DNA of 64,000 bases from Lycocorax pyrrhopterus obiensis (GCA_014706295.1 JACSVZ010000006.1:27400629-27464628); one strand, 5' to 3'; shown: positions 27,991 to 42,066, counted from the first letter of the stretch. A program made the numbers and translations. Notes: generated from the sequence alone by a model not told the origin.

Positions 27991-30900
27991 CTTTCTACTA
28001 AGAGGATGCTTGTTATGTTTTCCTAGAAAATCATTGCTTTCAACTTTAGACCTTCCTAATCCCCTGACAGATGCTTTAACCACAAGTTTGCTTCCATGCC
28101 TCAAGACATGCAAGTGACCACCAAACTCAGTTTCATCCCCAGAGTTTACATTATGGGCTGTTTGCCCATGTTGGAAAGAGTGCCTGACATCAGGATTAAA
28201 TCAACTTCAAGGACTTCAGTAGCTGGCAAGTCAGCTATGCTTCCCTTCTCCACAGTTTTTCAGATCTGGCTGAAATCCTGCCCTCTTCCCCCTCGGAATC
28301 GTATCCTGCCCACAGGTATGCTTACAAGGTGTCTATTTTTTAAACCTTGAGCACCAGTTAGTTTTATATCAAGATAGTTCTTCATTTCCAAAGGATAAAA
28401 CTGGTTTCCTACTAAACAGCCACGGGGCTAACATCATTACTTTACAGACTTCAGGTACCACACAACTAAAGGTTACAACAACACTAAGTACCACCCTACA
28501 CACCACACTTAGAGAAGAGCAGTAAATGGATAAATGTGCAAGCATCAAAAGAGCTGATAAAAGAATAAACACTGAGCAGAAGTTCATCACGTGGTTTCCA
28601 TCCCAGTGATCCAAGATTATTTAAAGCAATAGTTTACCCATGTACAGGCCTAAGAATACAGTTATGCTGAAGCTCTGGACATGAACTGGATTCACATATA
28701 ACTTTCCAAAGGTTACCCGCCCGGCGGATAATGCAACTTCAATGCAAAAGAATATAGTCAGATTTAGAGAGAAACATAAAAGCTAAATGGACTGGGATGC
28801 AGAAATATGTTTTGCAAATAAATCACAATTTCTTCACTTTGAAGACTTGTTTGTGTCTGCGAGAGAAAATAGAGATAGGAAGACTGCTTTTTTAATGAAA
28901 GGATTTACCTGGGAAGAAATTTTGTAGTCAGGATTAGCCACTCAACACCCACAAACTGAAGGACCGATTCCATGGAACATCAATCCCAGAATGGCTATCT
29001 TCAGAGTATTGAGCTTTTCTAAAAAATATCTCCTCATAACACATTGTCTAGACATATCAAAGCATTAAACTGATCTAATTAGCTGAATTATCCTTGGGCA
29101 CCCCCTACTCCACATGGGTGCTCCAAGCAGGGAAGTTCAAGCCAGAATGCTGGCAGGTGAAGGATGTCCCAGCACAGAGTGCTCAATGCCACTGTGGGCA
29201 TTAACTTCCACTGCAGACTGAAAAACCTGAATTTTCTCAGGGGTTGCTGAGGATGTTCAGCCTCTCAGAGGAGAGACCAAAGACTTCAGCAAGACACTAA
29301 GTCAAATGTTACCCAGAAAACTCAACACCTCATTAGATATGCTGTTCAGGTTAAACCCCTGGGTTGCCAAGATGACTGGGACAGAGATGAAAATCCAGAA
29401 TCCAGAAGGGATCATTGCACAGAGCCTTCTGGCAGATTAAAGTCAGTGGGAATATTCAGCTGTATTGAAATAGCCTTTCCTCCATACAAACACATCAACT
29501 CCTTACAAGTGTTTTGATTGCAAACTACTGCACAATGCCTTCTCTGCAGCAGATAATTTTTACGTTTGTTCCCAAAAAATCCATCCTGGTTCTACACAAA
29601 CTACATCATCAACTAAGAGCAGTTACTTGAATCAATTTAGGGAACCATAAGAAATGGGTCCAGGAAAAATCAAATGCTGTCTGCCATATTATCTCCTTTT
29701 ACAGTGGAGCTGACAGGACAGCTGCCTGTTATTACAGTGCACCCCAGGAAATGCTTAGCTGCCAAAAAAGTCCAGAGCCAGCAAGGGATTAGCAGACAAA
29801 CAGAATTCATGCACCTGGAAGTCATGCAGCTAGATATGCCATCTTTGTAAGATATGATACTTCAATCTCATTTGCAAAGAAACAAGAACAAACAGAAATT
29901 ATTTAATGTCATCATAATTATGATAAATCTAGGAATTATTATACAGTTTTGTGACTAGATTAAGTGGCAGTAGTTTTCATTTAACTGCAGTAATCTGTTG
30001 AAGGATTTTTATAACTGTCATAAATATAATGCTCTCTATTTTATGTTTAAGCTGTTCCTAAATAATGCAGCATTAATACCATGTTAAGTGACCAGAACCC
30101 TGATATCTCTAGAGATGAATAATGCAGATGGTGCATAGGACTTAATGATTTCATGTAACCTGCGCAATACAAAACTTCCATTTCCTTCACCAATATCTTT
30201 TTAACAGCAAAATTTCTGCTAGGCAGCCCTTTCCTCCTCCCACCACTGCATTTGTCCTTCACAGGCATGCTCTCACAAGCTGCTGGATCTATGTGTGCTG
30301 GGTTCAGGTAATGCCTAGTGCCACCCCCATGTGTCCAGCCTGTATGGGAAGGGCTGGACAGCAGCTGCCACATGAAGCTGAGCTGTGTTCTAAGCAATTC
30401 CCTTACTGCATTCCCATGGACCCTCATGCTCACTGCCACCAGTTTTAAGTGGAATCAGCTTGTATCCTTACCTCCACAAAAATAGCAGCAGCAGTACTGA
30501 CAGCCTAAAGTGTCTTTTCTGACATCAAGATGGATGACACATATCCAGCCCAGTGTCAATGAACTTCTAACAAAGCTGATGCATAGTCCACTGAGCAGTA
30601 TTATACAAGCCTCAGTGTGCACTGGGGGTCAGACAGTCCAGGACAGTTCAGGTGGAGACTTTTCTTTATAGTTATGTACATACTTATCATGCCAACAGAA
30701 ACAAGTTAGTGGAAGAGTCACTGACATATTTAAGAATTCAATAAATTAATTCTGCCCTTATTTTAGAAATACATTCTCAGCCGGCTTATGGACAGAAGTA
30801 GCAAATGCTTTAGGAAGTTTCAGGAATCAAAATTCAGAAGAGTTGTCACACCCTAGGAAACAACAGCAGAGAATAGCTGGAGAGCACCAGAGTTATCCCA

Positions 30901-33103
30901 GTTGTGGCTGGAGAGTGGCTTTCAAAAAGGAGCCACCACCAACCTGTCAAGGTAGTAGCTACATCATCAGTACTGAGATCATGCATTACAGAAACTCCTA
31001 GGAATAACCCTGTAGGAGTAAGCACAGTGCATTTCAACAAAATACAGGCTTTTACTAACAAAGGGTACCAGTGTGTTCAGACACTGACTTGAACACTAGA
31101 AGCAGAAAATAGACTCTGATGGATCTACTGTAATTGTATACAGGATTGTTTTGAGAATGGCAGCTGTGCAATTGCAGCAATAGCTCAAGGTTTGGAAATG
31201 GAAGCTAACAAACAACTCTTTCCTCTATTTTTCTGTAACTATAAGTTAGCTATAAAAGTTTTCTTGTATTTGTACAATTCCAAGCTTACTGTTGTTATAA
31301 ATTAAGAACTGTATCTACTGGATCCAGTTGTTCACTGCACTACTGAAAAGCCAAGGTTAGAAATAAAACTCTGTACTTTCCTATATTCTGCCATCTGCTC
31401 CCTCAACCTCTTCTTAATCCATAACCTGAAAGATGCCCCATCTGCTCCTATCTATTTTATATGATTGTTGAAAAGAGAAATCTGCCAGAGAACACTGTTC
31501 TGGAGTTGTGTGGATCAGCTAACTCAGAAGGAACTAACTCCCTGCTATGGGGGTGGGAGACCTTGGGATCATATGTACAGAGGGGGTAACAGCAGTGGAG
31601 AGCTGCAGCCCATTAAAAGCGCATTCACATCTATTGACCTTCCCTGGAAACTCAAACAAGTAAAATGAGTGGTAGCAATTCACAAAACTTCATCAGTCCC
31701 ATGAGGATGTTACAAGCATCCTTCTCTCTTCATGAATCCCTAGTGCTCAATTTGTTTCCAGTTTTCTTGCCCAGACAAAATATTGAAAGAACAGAAAACT
31801 TGAGTCTAAAAATAACTTTCCCAGTCCCTTAATTCCACTAAGCAAACTCCCAACTGCAGCCTCCTCTTCCTTATGCAGTAGCATGACTAATGCAAATGCA
31901 CTCCCGTCTTGAAAGATAAAAAAAACCCCCTAGTTTTATTCCTAAATCAAACTTAGTTTCAATGTACCATAGTTGCAATGAACAACTTTCTCAGTGTAGC
32001 TATTTCTCAGCTCTTTAAAATCAGAAATGACCACAAATCAGTGAAAATAATATTTGCCTGAATGCTCTATATAAGCAAAATTTTTTTCTAGCAAAATAAT
32101 ATTAAAAAGTCAAAGTAGATGACTATTCTGGATGTAGACCATGTAATACAATCACTGTATCAGTTTTTCTTGTCACCATTTTCAAAGTGTAATCACAAGC
32201 CATACCATTAATCAGTAGATATAAGCCCTCACACATGTAGGCTTTTGGTGGTGATTTCTGCCCTGTCCCCCTCATTTGGTTTCACTTTGTAAAGTCTCTG
32301 GAAACCTTGTGGAAGCAGAAGATTGACAGAAACTCATGAAAAGATCAGCTCAATCAGTGATTACAGGGTGCTGATCTGCCCACTATCTTTCTACTAATTT
32401 TTCCATTTCCAGCAACCAGCCTCCTGCATGATGCCTTCAGGAAAGAGCTACAGACTGCATCAGTCACTCTGTTTACATACAGAGTGCTGATGAAGCCAAG
32501 ATTTACCTCTTCTGAACCCATCACTCCTCTGACATAGAAATAATCTGGAGAAAAAACTCTCTGTGTGACAAAAAAAAAGTTACATAGGCTTCTTTAAGTT
32601 AAGCAGTAAATCTGATGGTAAATAAAATATCTCCTTTCTCAAATTATTCATGCAACCAAATACTGAAATAGTCATAAAAGTAGGCATGAAACACAAGCCT
32701 TTTGACATTCCAGGACAAATGCATAGCTCCATGTCTTGTTGCCTCACGAGCTTCACCCATATTGCCTGCAGAACCCCGAATATTCTGAAATGTTGTCAAG
32801 TGAATGTATAGGGGGTGGCGTATAGACAGGCATCCATAGCACTCTGTGCAAGTGGGACACCCTGATTTCAACCTGTGCTATACATATGGGGTTTGACCCT
32901 CAGTTTCCAGACACTTAGGCTAGCTTGTAGAATGAAATTGGAAAACTGGAATATTAACAGCAGACCAGAAGAAGCAAAAGTGGCCCTGAGGGGAAAAAAG
33001 TAATCTACAATGGGGAGCCATTATCCACAAGAAAAACATGCAGCCACAGAAGAGGCCACAGCTGCCTTGCATTTTGGAGAAACAGGAGGCCTTTGCATTA
33101 TTT

Positions 33104-33121
33104 ACACACACACACACACAC
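33104..33121. repeat. (AC)9 microsatellite
   Basis: Eighteen bases of perfect AC dinucleotide repeat, seen directly. Confidence 0.95.
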
Positions 33122-33298
33122 CCTAATCTTCTTTTATTGTTTCTGTAGCCATAAAATGCCTTAGTCTGGATTTTCAAGAACTCTCAGAATGCCTCCAATC
33201 AGGGAGAGACATGCAAGGCAGCCTACAGCAACTTCACTTGGGTACTTGCAGCTGATAAGCCACCAAAACGCAGCATCTCAACAGCACAGGCACCTGAG

Positions 33299-33336
33299 CC
33301 ACTGTGCCTGAAGCCACAGTGCCACATGCCACTGTG
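33299..33336. repeat. Three alternating inverted arms (CCACTGTG / CCACAGTG / CCACTGTG)
   Basis: CCACTGTG at 33299-33306, CCACAGTG at 33314-33321 and CCACTGTG at 33329-33336 are spaced at a 15-base period. The middle arm can pair through its CACAGTG core with either neighbour, giving two mutually exclusive 7-bp hairpins. This is seen directly and may be coincidental. Confidence 0.75.
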
Positions 33337-34960
33337 TGGTGAGGTGGACATCCCGAGGGACCGACACTGAGACCAAAACCTCCATGTACTCAGTCACTTA
33401 TTGCTGATTCCTGACCTAGTAATCTCCTTGTCTGTCCTCTCACATTCTGCTTTTGCAATTGCATTTGCAGTGGGTGCTGGCCCCCTTCTAAAGCTGCTGA
33501 AAATCAACATCTTTAGTCCTGAAGCTGCTTGGAGAGAATATCATAGCAACTGCAATCCTGGATGTCCTTCCAACACACTAACTCACTTCATGCTACTAGG
33601 CAGGAAACATCTGTTTCTCTTTGCTCAACCAAGTTTTCCTTATAAAGTGGTCCTGAATGTGCAATTCTGGGTCAGTTTGGACATATACTAGCAGATGAGA
33701 TATTTTTACTCTATTATATAAGTTGGAAGTGAATTATACTGGAATAGCTTCAGGAGGTCCACCTAGAAATGGTAGAACACACATGGAAGTAATTTATTTC
33801 AAAAATAGGAGAGTCTGAGTAAATTTACACAGTTCATAGTGGCTTTTTTGAAAGGCCTTTTTCTGCGCTATTCCCAAGTAGGCATTTACCTAAAAATTAC
33901 TTGGTAGACAGATGCACACTGTGCTTGAGAGTACATGTACTGATGTTTTGGTATTGGAGTTTAATTCCCTTTTCTCTCCATTGGTGAATTTGCGTATGTG
34001 TGGAGAAAGGAAGCCTTTTACTTCAAGCAGCACGATTTACACAGACACATGGACAGGAGGTGACAAGTTGCACTAGATATCCCTATGGGTTTACTTTACC
34101 CTGTGCTTATAGGTAAGACTAAGATATAATCACTACCTTTTGCAATATTGACACTCATTAGGTAAAGTATCAAACAGTGTAAAACAAGATTGTTGAAGCA
34201 GAGTTTGAAAAGTAACCTTTAAGACCTTAAAGTAGCTGGAGTCTTTAAAAATAATCAAATAGAAGGGAAACTTGAGTACTAAATTATGCTGTGACCTAGA
34301 TTTTTTACATATCTATAAAATGAAATTTCCATTTGTTTGCACCAAATTATACACATAAATTACCAAGTTATGGTTAAATTATCTAGAATTGAAAGGATTT
34401 TTTCATAGATTTACTTCATAGAACTCACCCATTCACCTACTGTAGAATTCCTTTTCCTTTATCTGTTAAAGTATCCCAAAGCAGCAAGCTCACAGACAGC
34501 AACTAAGACACTAACAGATTGTGTTCCCAGCTACTGCAGGGAAAAAAATACCATGAGGGATGGAAAAGTTAAAAAGATGCCATCCTATAAACAAGCAGTA
34601 CATAACCCTTTTCTTCCTCAAATAATAGAGGGTAAGGCGCCTGCCCACAATGCTAGTAAGACCATTTCTGGATCAATTTTAAAAGTCAGGTAGTTGCTAT
34701 CATTTCCAGAAATGCTTAAGCTTACACAAGCACAGTTCCCAGAAAACCTTCCAGTACAAAAAGGTACCAACAAATCAGTGCAACAAATATCAGGAGTTCA
34801 GTATCAATTTCGTGTTCTGTTGTGAAAAGACAACAAAACTGCACAGTCACAAACCACTGAGAAATAAAGGATCTGCAGAAAATATTCCTTTCTCAGGCCA
34901 TAGAAATCCATGCATAGAAAACTGGTAATAATAATTTAAAGTCAATAGAAGTATTTAAGA

Positions 34961-34988
34961 TAAACTACATGTACAAACATGTAGTTTA
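34961..34988. repeat. Perfect palindromic hairpin, 12-bp arms
   Basis: TAAACTACATGT at 34961-34972 is followed by the spacer ACAA and then its exact reverse complement ACATGTAGTTTA at 34977-34988. The arms do not extend further outward. It is one of the two longest perfect short-loop inverted repeats I noticed. No terminator, tRNA or transposon context is visible. Confidence 0.9.
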
Positions 34989-35497
34989 CCCTTTTGTTTT
35001 CCAAAGCAGACAAACCAATACACAGAGTTATTAAGAGGGGAAAAAGAGATCACAAGGCAAGAGACTTAGGTATTTTAAAAGAGGAACAAAAACAAAAACC
35101 CAGCCCAGCCAAAAAACCCCACCTTCTCTTACTAGAATTTCTCACTAAACTCACTGCACTTCTCTATCAGGGTTTATTTCTCAAACTGGTAGAATTAGCA
35201 GTCAGATGATCCTGTTGTGATATTTAAACACATGGCCACCTTCATCCTGTCAATGCCATAAAAACCGAGTATATCAAACACCTTTCAGTTAACACACGAA
35301 AGGGGGCAAGCAGGTCCTCAATGCACCTTTCTGACTTCCTCTGAGCCTTTCCATTTGTGACTGAGAATGGCATACCAGTTTTCCTGAAAACCACCCACAG
35401 TTAACTCTTTATTTTAGTATTCAACCACTCCCTCAAACCATTTCTCAGGGCATGCTTCTCTTACAGCTAATAACAACAATCAAACATGCCATGGTTT

Positions 35498-35521
35498 CTT
35501 TTTTTCTTTTTTTTTTTTTTT
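35498..35521. repeat. T-rich run (poly(T))
   Basis: T-rich tract with two interrupting C's and one uninterrupted run of about 16 T. On the minus strand it reads as poly(A), so it could be the tail of a very old minus-strand retroposed sequence. No recognisable body adjoins it. Confidence 0.75.
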
Positions 35522-38500
35522 AGTAACAAGGACAGAAGAGAGCCAGAACGGAAATAACAAAGGTACACAGCTAATTTTCCCTGTGTCAGACAAGTGAACC
35601 ACGGGAGCATTGTGCTCATGGTTCTCCCACTTCCCAGCCCCAAGGCAGGCAGACACCAGCCTGCATCTACAACAGGGCACACTTGTGGTTTTGTCAGTTC
35701 CACTGGCACCCAGGTGTAATAGCACTGTGACTGCAACGAGTGACCACCCCCCCCAAAAGCTCTGACTGTGGCTCTTACACTGTGACAAACCTAGCGTCTA
35801 GACTTCAAGAGTGAAAGACTCAGGGAAAGTCTTTCATGTCTGTGCAGATGAAGGTTATCTTATCTTTATTTTTACAAAGCTAAACAGACAAAAACAGCAG
35901 CTGCAGAAGTACACGTAGTTCTGAGTAAGCAAAGCTTCTTCACATGGCCTGCCCTGCAGTATCCCTTGTGCTAGCCAAGATTTCTGCTGAGCAAGGATAC
36001 AGAGGCACACAACAGATCTGCCCGTGTTCTAAATCAGCAGAGCACAAGCCATTTCTAATACAGAATCATTCAGTTAATCTTCCTCTTGCAATCTATATTG
36101 ACAATATTTGTTTTTAATCCACAGGACCCCAGCCTTCCTCTAGGGCATGGATGCACTTTATAGCAGTGCCACAGAGTCCCACGGTAAAGTGGCTCCCAGA
36201 AGCATGACAAGTGCAAAAGCAAAGACAGTCATACAGTTAAAGCTACTGAATATTTCTGGGAGCACCAGATTTTGTCCCTAAAGTTCTGACATGAAACAAG
36301 ATTTTATGCTAAACAGACTAAAGTATTTTTTTAGAGTGTTCTGAGCAAGGACGAAGAAAAAAAATAAACAGCATGTAACAATAAATTACTACAGAGCACC
36401 AGAGCAAGTATGCACTTAGAAGCCAAATTAAGCAATTTCAAGTCAGTCTTTGGATTGCTTGGCTTTGCAGTTTTGATGTAGTTCTTTCTGTGTATTTTAT
36501 GCAACTTAAACCACACAGCATACATTGATAATCAGGGAGCAATTTCCCCAAAGTTATTCAGGTAAAGTTTGATTGCTTCTTCTGTTTCCAGATGGTGCCC
36601 AAAAGCCTGCTAAAATGCTTGCAATTTAACCTGCTGAAGAAACATGGCATGTGTGTCTGATTACAAGTTAGTATATACACCTCACAATAAAACCTTAACC
36701 TGTACCTTTTCTGCTGCAGATGTGACGAATCCTTTCCTGCTTTCTGAAAAATCTTGCTTAGGGCCAAGGCACTTTCACATCATCAGTGAGGTGCTCATTG
36801 CTTTGCCAGAAGATATAAGTGTACAAGGGCAGAAACTAAGCACAAGAGAAAAGAAAAACTACCCCAGCCACCAGCCATTTAAAACCTCAACCCATCCCTG
36901 AAGCAGCTGTGGAAATGCTGGCAATTACCTCAGAAACAAGAAGCAGCTGCGTTCAGTTCCAGACCTTTACAAAGCAAACAAGGAGAGGGAGGGTCTTATA
37001 TGACGAAGTGGGTTGGGTGTGGTGGGAGAACAAGTGATACTGGAGGGAAGTGTAGAGTTAAAAGGCTGTCAATGTACAGTTGGACAATCTGTCTAAAGGG
37101 CCTTGTGGTTAGTTACTGATGGAGTGGAGGAGAGTATAGCCTCAGTTTAAAAAAAAAAGAAGTGTGTTATCAGAGTAGAGATACTGAATGTGGATGTGTG
37201 AGTTAGGCATGCTTTCTTCGGGAAACACCAGCAAGAGCCTGGTGGTTGTCATGACTGAGGAAAGTTAGTCTGGAGGTGGATCTGTGTATTTTGTTTATTT
37301 CATCTGCTTCTTCCAGGGCAGCCTGCAGATGGAGAGGAAAAAAAGATCAGAGGAATTTTTTCTACCTGCCCTTTATCTTCCTAGCACACAGTGATGTATC
37401 TGTAGTTGGCATGTGTATGGTTAATAATGGAGCTTTGAAAAATAGGAAGGGGTTAAGATGAAAAGAATCACTTAGCAAAGTACTATCAATGTTCATCTTG
37501 TTTTTTCTTGGTTATGTGCAGGGACCAAGCTTGCCTGTATAATGATTGATTTGCAGATTTGCCACTGGAAATACCATTTGTACAGAGAACACATGTATTT
37601 GCATGTGTGGTTCTGTAGGTAGTAGTAAAACCACTGTGAGCTCATGGCCCTGTGAGCCATTCAGGACCATATGATACCGTAGTCATACACATGCAGATAA
37701 CTGGGATTCCCCTTTAAAAAGTGAGAAGCATTTTTACTTTTCTTTCAAATATGACTGTTCTGTGTGATCCTTACTCTTTGTGACTGGTAATTATGCACTC
37801 AGCACCTATATATGCTACACTCTCATGAGGAGAATTATGGTGTGCTGGGGTGCACCAGGAAGAGCATTGGTTGCAAGTCAGCTCCTTGTAGGAATTCAGA
37901 TGCTCAGGTAACTCTATCCTTTCTGGTATACACTGGTTTCACAACAGGTAAGCAGGAAGCAGTGTAACACTTCCCATTGCTGGATGGGCTACATGGTCTT
38001 GATTTGAAATAAAAATGTTCTACCTCTCTGTCCTAAACTTTTTATAAAATGTTGTAGATGTACACTTGCAAGAGGTTAAGGAGACATCTCCCTAATGAGT
38101 TTCAAACCTCTCACATTAGTGCTTACTATAAACAGAATGTTCAAGATCATATGAACTGTTATGGGTAATTTTCCCATTTTTTATTTCCATAGAGTATTCC
38201 TAATTTCCACTAGGCAAGTTAAAAATATTAATCTGCTAATATGTCCTGCAGATTCACACCGTAGATGATGCTCTTTAACTATAATCAGCTGTACAGCACA
38301 TTTTACAAAGAAACAGGGAAAACACAGGCAAATCTGACCAAGTGTCTTCATTTAAAATAACACTGTCAAGCCCAGGTCATCTGGTCTTTTATGGAAGAAG
38401 AGGAACTTGGGAGATCTATTTTCCATTTTCTGGCCTGATACAGCTGTTAGTGCTGTAGCTAAAAGCTGGTATTCATCTTTGAAGATAAGCTGCCCACATG

Positions 38501-38738
38501 TGTCTCTGGGGTTAGCCAGATGGCCGGAGCACGCTGCTGGTGCACAACGGCAGTGTTAGTACAGCCTGAGTGGAACTAATGCGCAGAAGTGTGGGTGGGA
38601 TGCTCAATGACTTAAACATTTGTTTCCTTTTTCTTCCTTAGATGATACTGGTGGTCCACACAGGCTAGCAAACCTTAGCTTCAATTAAGGTTGTAGGTTT
38701 CATACTTCTTTTGTGACGTGTGGGTACAGAGAGCTTAC

Positions 38739-38780
38739 CTTGTCACACATCGCCATTAGATATGCTGTACTCTTAGCTAC
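38739..38780 (-). other. Splice-bounded open segment, possible micro-exon (unverified)
   Basis: On the minus strand an acceptor-like GTGGTTTAG is followed by 42 bases (14 codons, phase 0 to 0) reading VAKSTAYLMAMCDK, then a good donor (GACAAG then GTAAGC). The peptide looks protein-like but is too short to judge, and the acceptor has a poor pyrimidine tract. No partner exon nearby was identified. It may be an exon of a large-intron gene or a chance segment. Confidence 0.2.
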
Positions 38781-41118
38781 CTAAACCACATCTAAAAGTA
38801 TATTTTGTACTTCCCACAAAAGTAAAACTGGGCTAAGACTTCTCATATAGTTAATATGTTTATAATATACTCTTTAGAGGGTAGACATGTAAAACATCAT
38901 TTAACAAGGATGTACTGAGTATTGATTAAAACAGCCCTGCATTTAAAAATTAAAAGCTGTATTTTATATCATATTGGTTAGCTTGGCAATGCAGTTAGAC
39001 AAGAACCCTGCACTGCACACTACAAATTCATATGTGATTTTTTTCTGCAATTGGTGCTTCACTGCTAGTTTGTCTAAAGCATGTAATGGCGTTTAATGAT
39101 GCTACCAAAATTCTGAGAGACAGCAATAGGGAAGGGAACAAGAAATCTCCCAGGAGGACAAGAGCACAGAAACCCAGCACTGAAGTAAGCAAACAAGAGC
39201 CCAAACAATCTGGTGGTTTTCTGTTGGAAGCAGGCTGAAACTGACTTCTGAAGAAAACAAACCAAACCTTTCTGTTCCTCCAGCATTCTGCCTCATCTAT
39301 ACAGAATCTGTTCACCTTACACAAAGCTTCTTGAAGAGAAAGAAAGCTTTCTTTACCACCAAAGTCCATTAATTCTATGGGAAAAAACCTCTCCTTCTGG
39401 GTGTTGTTTAGACTTATATAAATCACTATTTTAAGCACTTTACAACTTAGTTTTTCACCTTAGCACTTCAAAATGGCATCCCACAAACTATCAGCTTAAG
39501 TACAGGAATACTTACTTAGGAGGTACTTCAGTCATTCAAGTTTCATTTATTGTACTAAAAATTAACCTATAACTAAAATCATACACCCTTCACTTAATAG
39601 GCACTTAACATGTTTCCAAAACTTCTCTTTTTAACACTAAGAAAACATGAAAAGAGTTAGACTGATGGAATATGAACTGTCTACAGTTACAGCAGATCTA
39701 CATCGGCTTATAGCCTGAACCACAAAACTTATATTCATCATTGTAACTCATAACTTTCAGCTTATGTTTTCCACAGTTAAATTCCCGAGTTAGACACCAT
39801 AGTCCCTGCAGAAAATTATGTAATACATTGTAAAGGGACAATTAGGAGTACCTGAATGGGACTTGCAACTGTGAGCACACTGACTGGAGAGAAGCTGAAC
39901 ACAACAACCTGGGAACACCAGAGAGAGAAGTATGGTTGTAATTCATCCCTCTCTGAGACACAGGCTCTTCCTTGCAGCTTGAGTTAATCTCCACTCTCTG
40001 AGGCTGTTTCACAGCCTAGAAATTCTCCCCAAGACACTGGCCCCTGGGCAACATTTCTCATTTCAAGTTCAGCAGAAGAAGAGCAGTGGATTGTGGCTCT
40101 TCTTTCCTCTCCAAGGACACAGATACAGTCTTACGGCTTAAGTCAATTTCTGAAAAGTAATTTTCTACTTTGATTCCACTCTTCCAGCATGCATGCCTGC
40201 CTTCTGCATACAAAACCTGATTTACCACATCTAAGACTGTCTCCTAGCCCTCCTTTTGCCTTTCTACTACCCAAATACATGGGGCACAGAATGAACACAT
40301 TTGCCTTGGTTAATTTTTATTTTCTAGGGCCCCAAAAAGAAACCCCATAAGGATTTGTTGTCACCTTTGACTACTGTAGTAATTCATATTCATATTCTGT
40401 ACTGTTCATAAGTAAACCTCCAGTAATGTTAGTCTTCTGTCTGTTCTCAAACTCTTTTATTAAGCATGAAGAATGTGGCAAAAGCCTGTCTTACATTTAC
40501 ATGAGTTGGAATAACTTTTTACTCTTTGTTTTTCTATCACAGACAAAATGTCTTCCAAACTATTCCTAACATTGACAGGAGGAGGAAAGTAACTGTTCAA
40601 ACCTTCAAAACCCAGTATTTTTCTAAAGCTTTCAGTTTCACGTAAATACCAAGCACTGAAATGCGTAGTATACATCAAAGCAATCAAAACTACAAAGACC
40701 AGCAGTTTTGAAAAAATAAAAACTGTCCATATGAAATGTTTTTGTCCTAGTTTGGATAATGAAAAATGACCACAAGTCATTGCAGGGAAGCTCTGATTTT
40801 TCAAATTCTCTGTAGGATGCCAGTATGGGAGAGCACAGAAATCAAGGTGTCACCAAAAAGCAGGAAGCCATCTGCCCCTGTCTCCTACTGGTATAAAGTT
40901 TTCCAATGACCATGAAGGGTGGCAGGCCTGCTCCTGAAGGTGATGGCCTCAGAAGGTATAGACCCTGTGGTCAGTAAAAAACCTAAGATACAGCAGTAGG
41001 TTTTTGCATTGTTTCATATGATATCTGTAGGATTTTCCAATTTTTAGGAGAAAACTTCAGCAAACTCATCCTTCCGGGGTCATGCTGATGTCAGAGGTGT
41101 TACAGCATGAGTTATTTC

Positions 41119-41219
41119 AGATCTGAGAAGCTAAGTAGCATTGGATTTTAGTTATTCTCAGTAGTGACTGTAGTGACAGTATTTATTATTTCCCTGACAT
41201 ACGGCTAGGTTCAAGTCTT
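41119..41219 (+). mobile_element. Possible 5S-rRNA/tRNA-derived SINE relic (AmnSINE-like)
   Basis: The bases GATCTGAGAAGCTAAGTAG at 41120-41138 resemble the internal control region of vertebrate 5S rRNA (GATCTCGGAAGCTAAGCAG). A weaker match continues to about 41160. Some 50 bases on, GGTTCAAGTCTT at 41208-41219 resembles a tRNA B box. A 5S-like head followed by tRNA-like sequence is the known design of amniote AmnSINE elements. The 5' part of 5S rRNA and a clear A box were not found, so this would be a strongly decayed copy. A chance match to the short 5S block cannot be excluded. Confidence 0.35.
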
Positions 41220-42066
41220 ACTCGTAATTATATCTGTAAGCAACTATCAGGCTTATTTGTAGTCTGTTAAAACAAGCAAAATTTGATGCCCATAAAACCC
41301 CACCGACATGATATGATATTTCCAAGACACATTATTAATGATAAACAGCAGCTGTGAAAGTGAAGTCCCTCCAAGTAAATGCAGAAGGCATCTTTCTTGG
41401 CAATTATTTGTCAGACTGGACTCTGGAGTCAGCAGAGGCTTGAATGCGAATAATGAACTGCACAGCAGCCCACTGTGTGTCTGTAGCCTCAAGAAGGGCA
41501 GGCACAGCCCTGACTTTTAAACAAGGACACATAAACAGAGCCAAAATGCTGAAAGCCATCATTATAAAGCCTGAGACAAAATGTAACAATAACAACAAAC
41601 AGTTGGGTAACCTTTTTGAAGTGGATATACTCCTCTTTCAGTGTTTTCTGAATCTCTTTAAATTTTGATTGGCTTTAGATTTGAAAGCAGTTGGCAGACA
41701 GTCAAAATTTAAAATTGATGAAGTACAATTGGTCTGTTCATGGGATGCTTGGAAAAGAAAATAATGATCTTTCAGACAAAAATGTTCTGAGGAAGCTAAG
41801 CCTCCATGTCAACAGATAAGAAAGCAAACAGTGGTACTGAAATGACTGGAACAAACAGTATTTAAAAGAAGGTTTTGTCCTGGAGGAATTGTAGTAAATT
41901 CAGAGGGCTCTGTACTTGGTGATCTTTAGGATATTCTTTTATGCTTCCAGGATATGCTGGCAGTATAACGAAGTCCAGGGGTCATACCTAATTTGTATAA
42001 ATTGCATTAGTCCAGAGGGGAGAGCTGAAAATCTGCAGCTCATAGCATAGAAGAATGATCCCTGTA

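Larger units (their letters stand above)
27991..41100. other. Non-coding stretch, no supported gene
   Basis: No recognisable coding exon was found. Isolated donor-like sites with short open segments before them occur on the minus strand near 28916, 30473 and 38738, but only the last is worth its own entry. The stretch contains an (AC)9 microsatellite, a cluster of competing hairpin arms at 33.3 kb, a perfect 12-bp palindromic hairpin at 34.96 kb and a T-rich run at 35498-35521. No transposon was recognised. Confidence 0.6.

Noticed and set aside
28916..28962. Minus-strand open segment between TCCTTCAG and CCCAG then GTAAAT
   Set aside because: Donor is weak and the peptide is uninformative; taken as chance.
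29240..29290. Weak similarity to an internal CR1 segment (GGGGTTG..GTTCAGCCT)
   Set aside because: Too short and interrupted to call a second CR1 copy.
30473..30530. Minus-strand donor (GTGGAG then GTAAGG) with a short Cys-rich open segment
   Set aside because: Two frames are open, the acceptor is weak and no partner exon was found.
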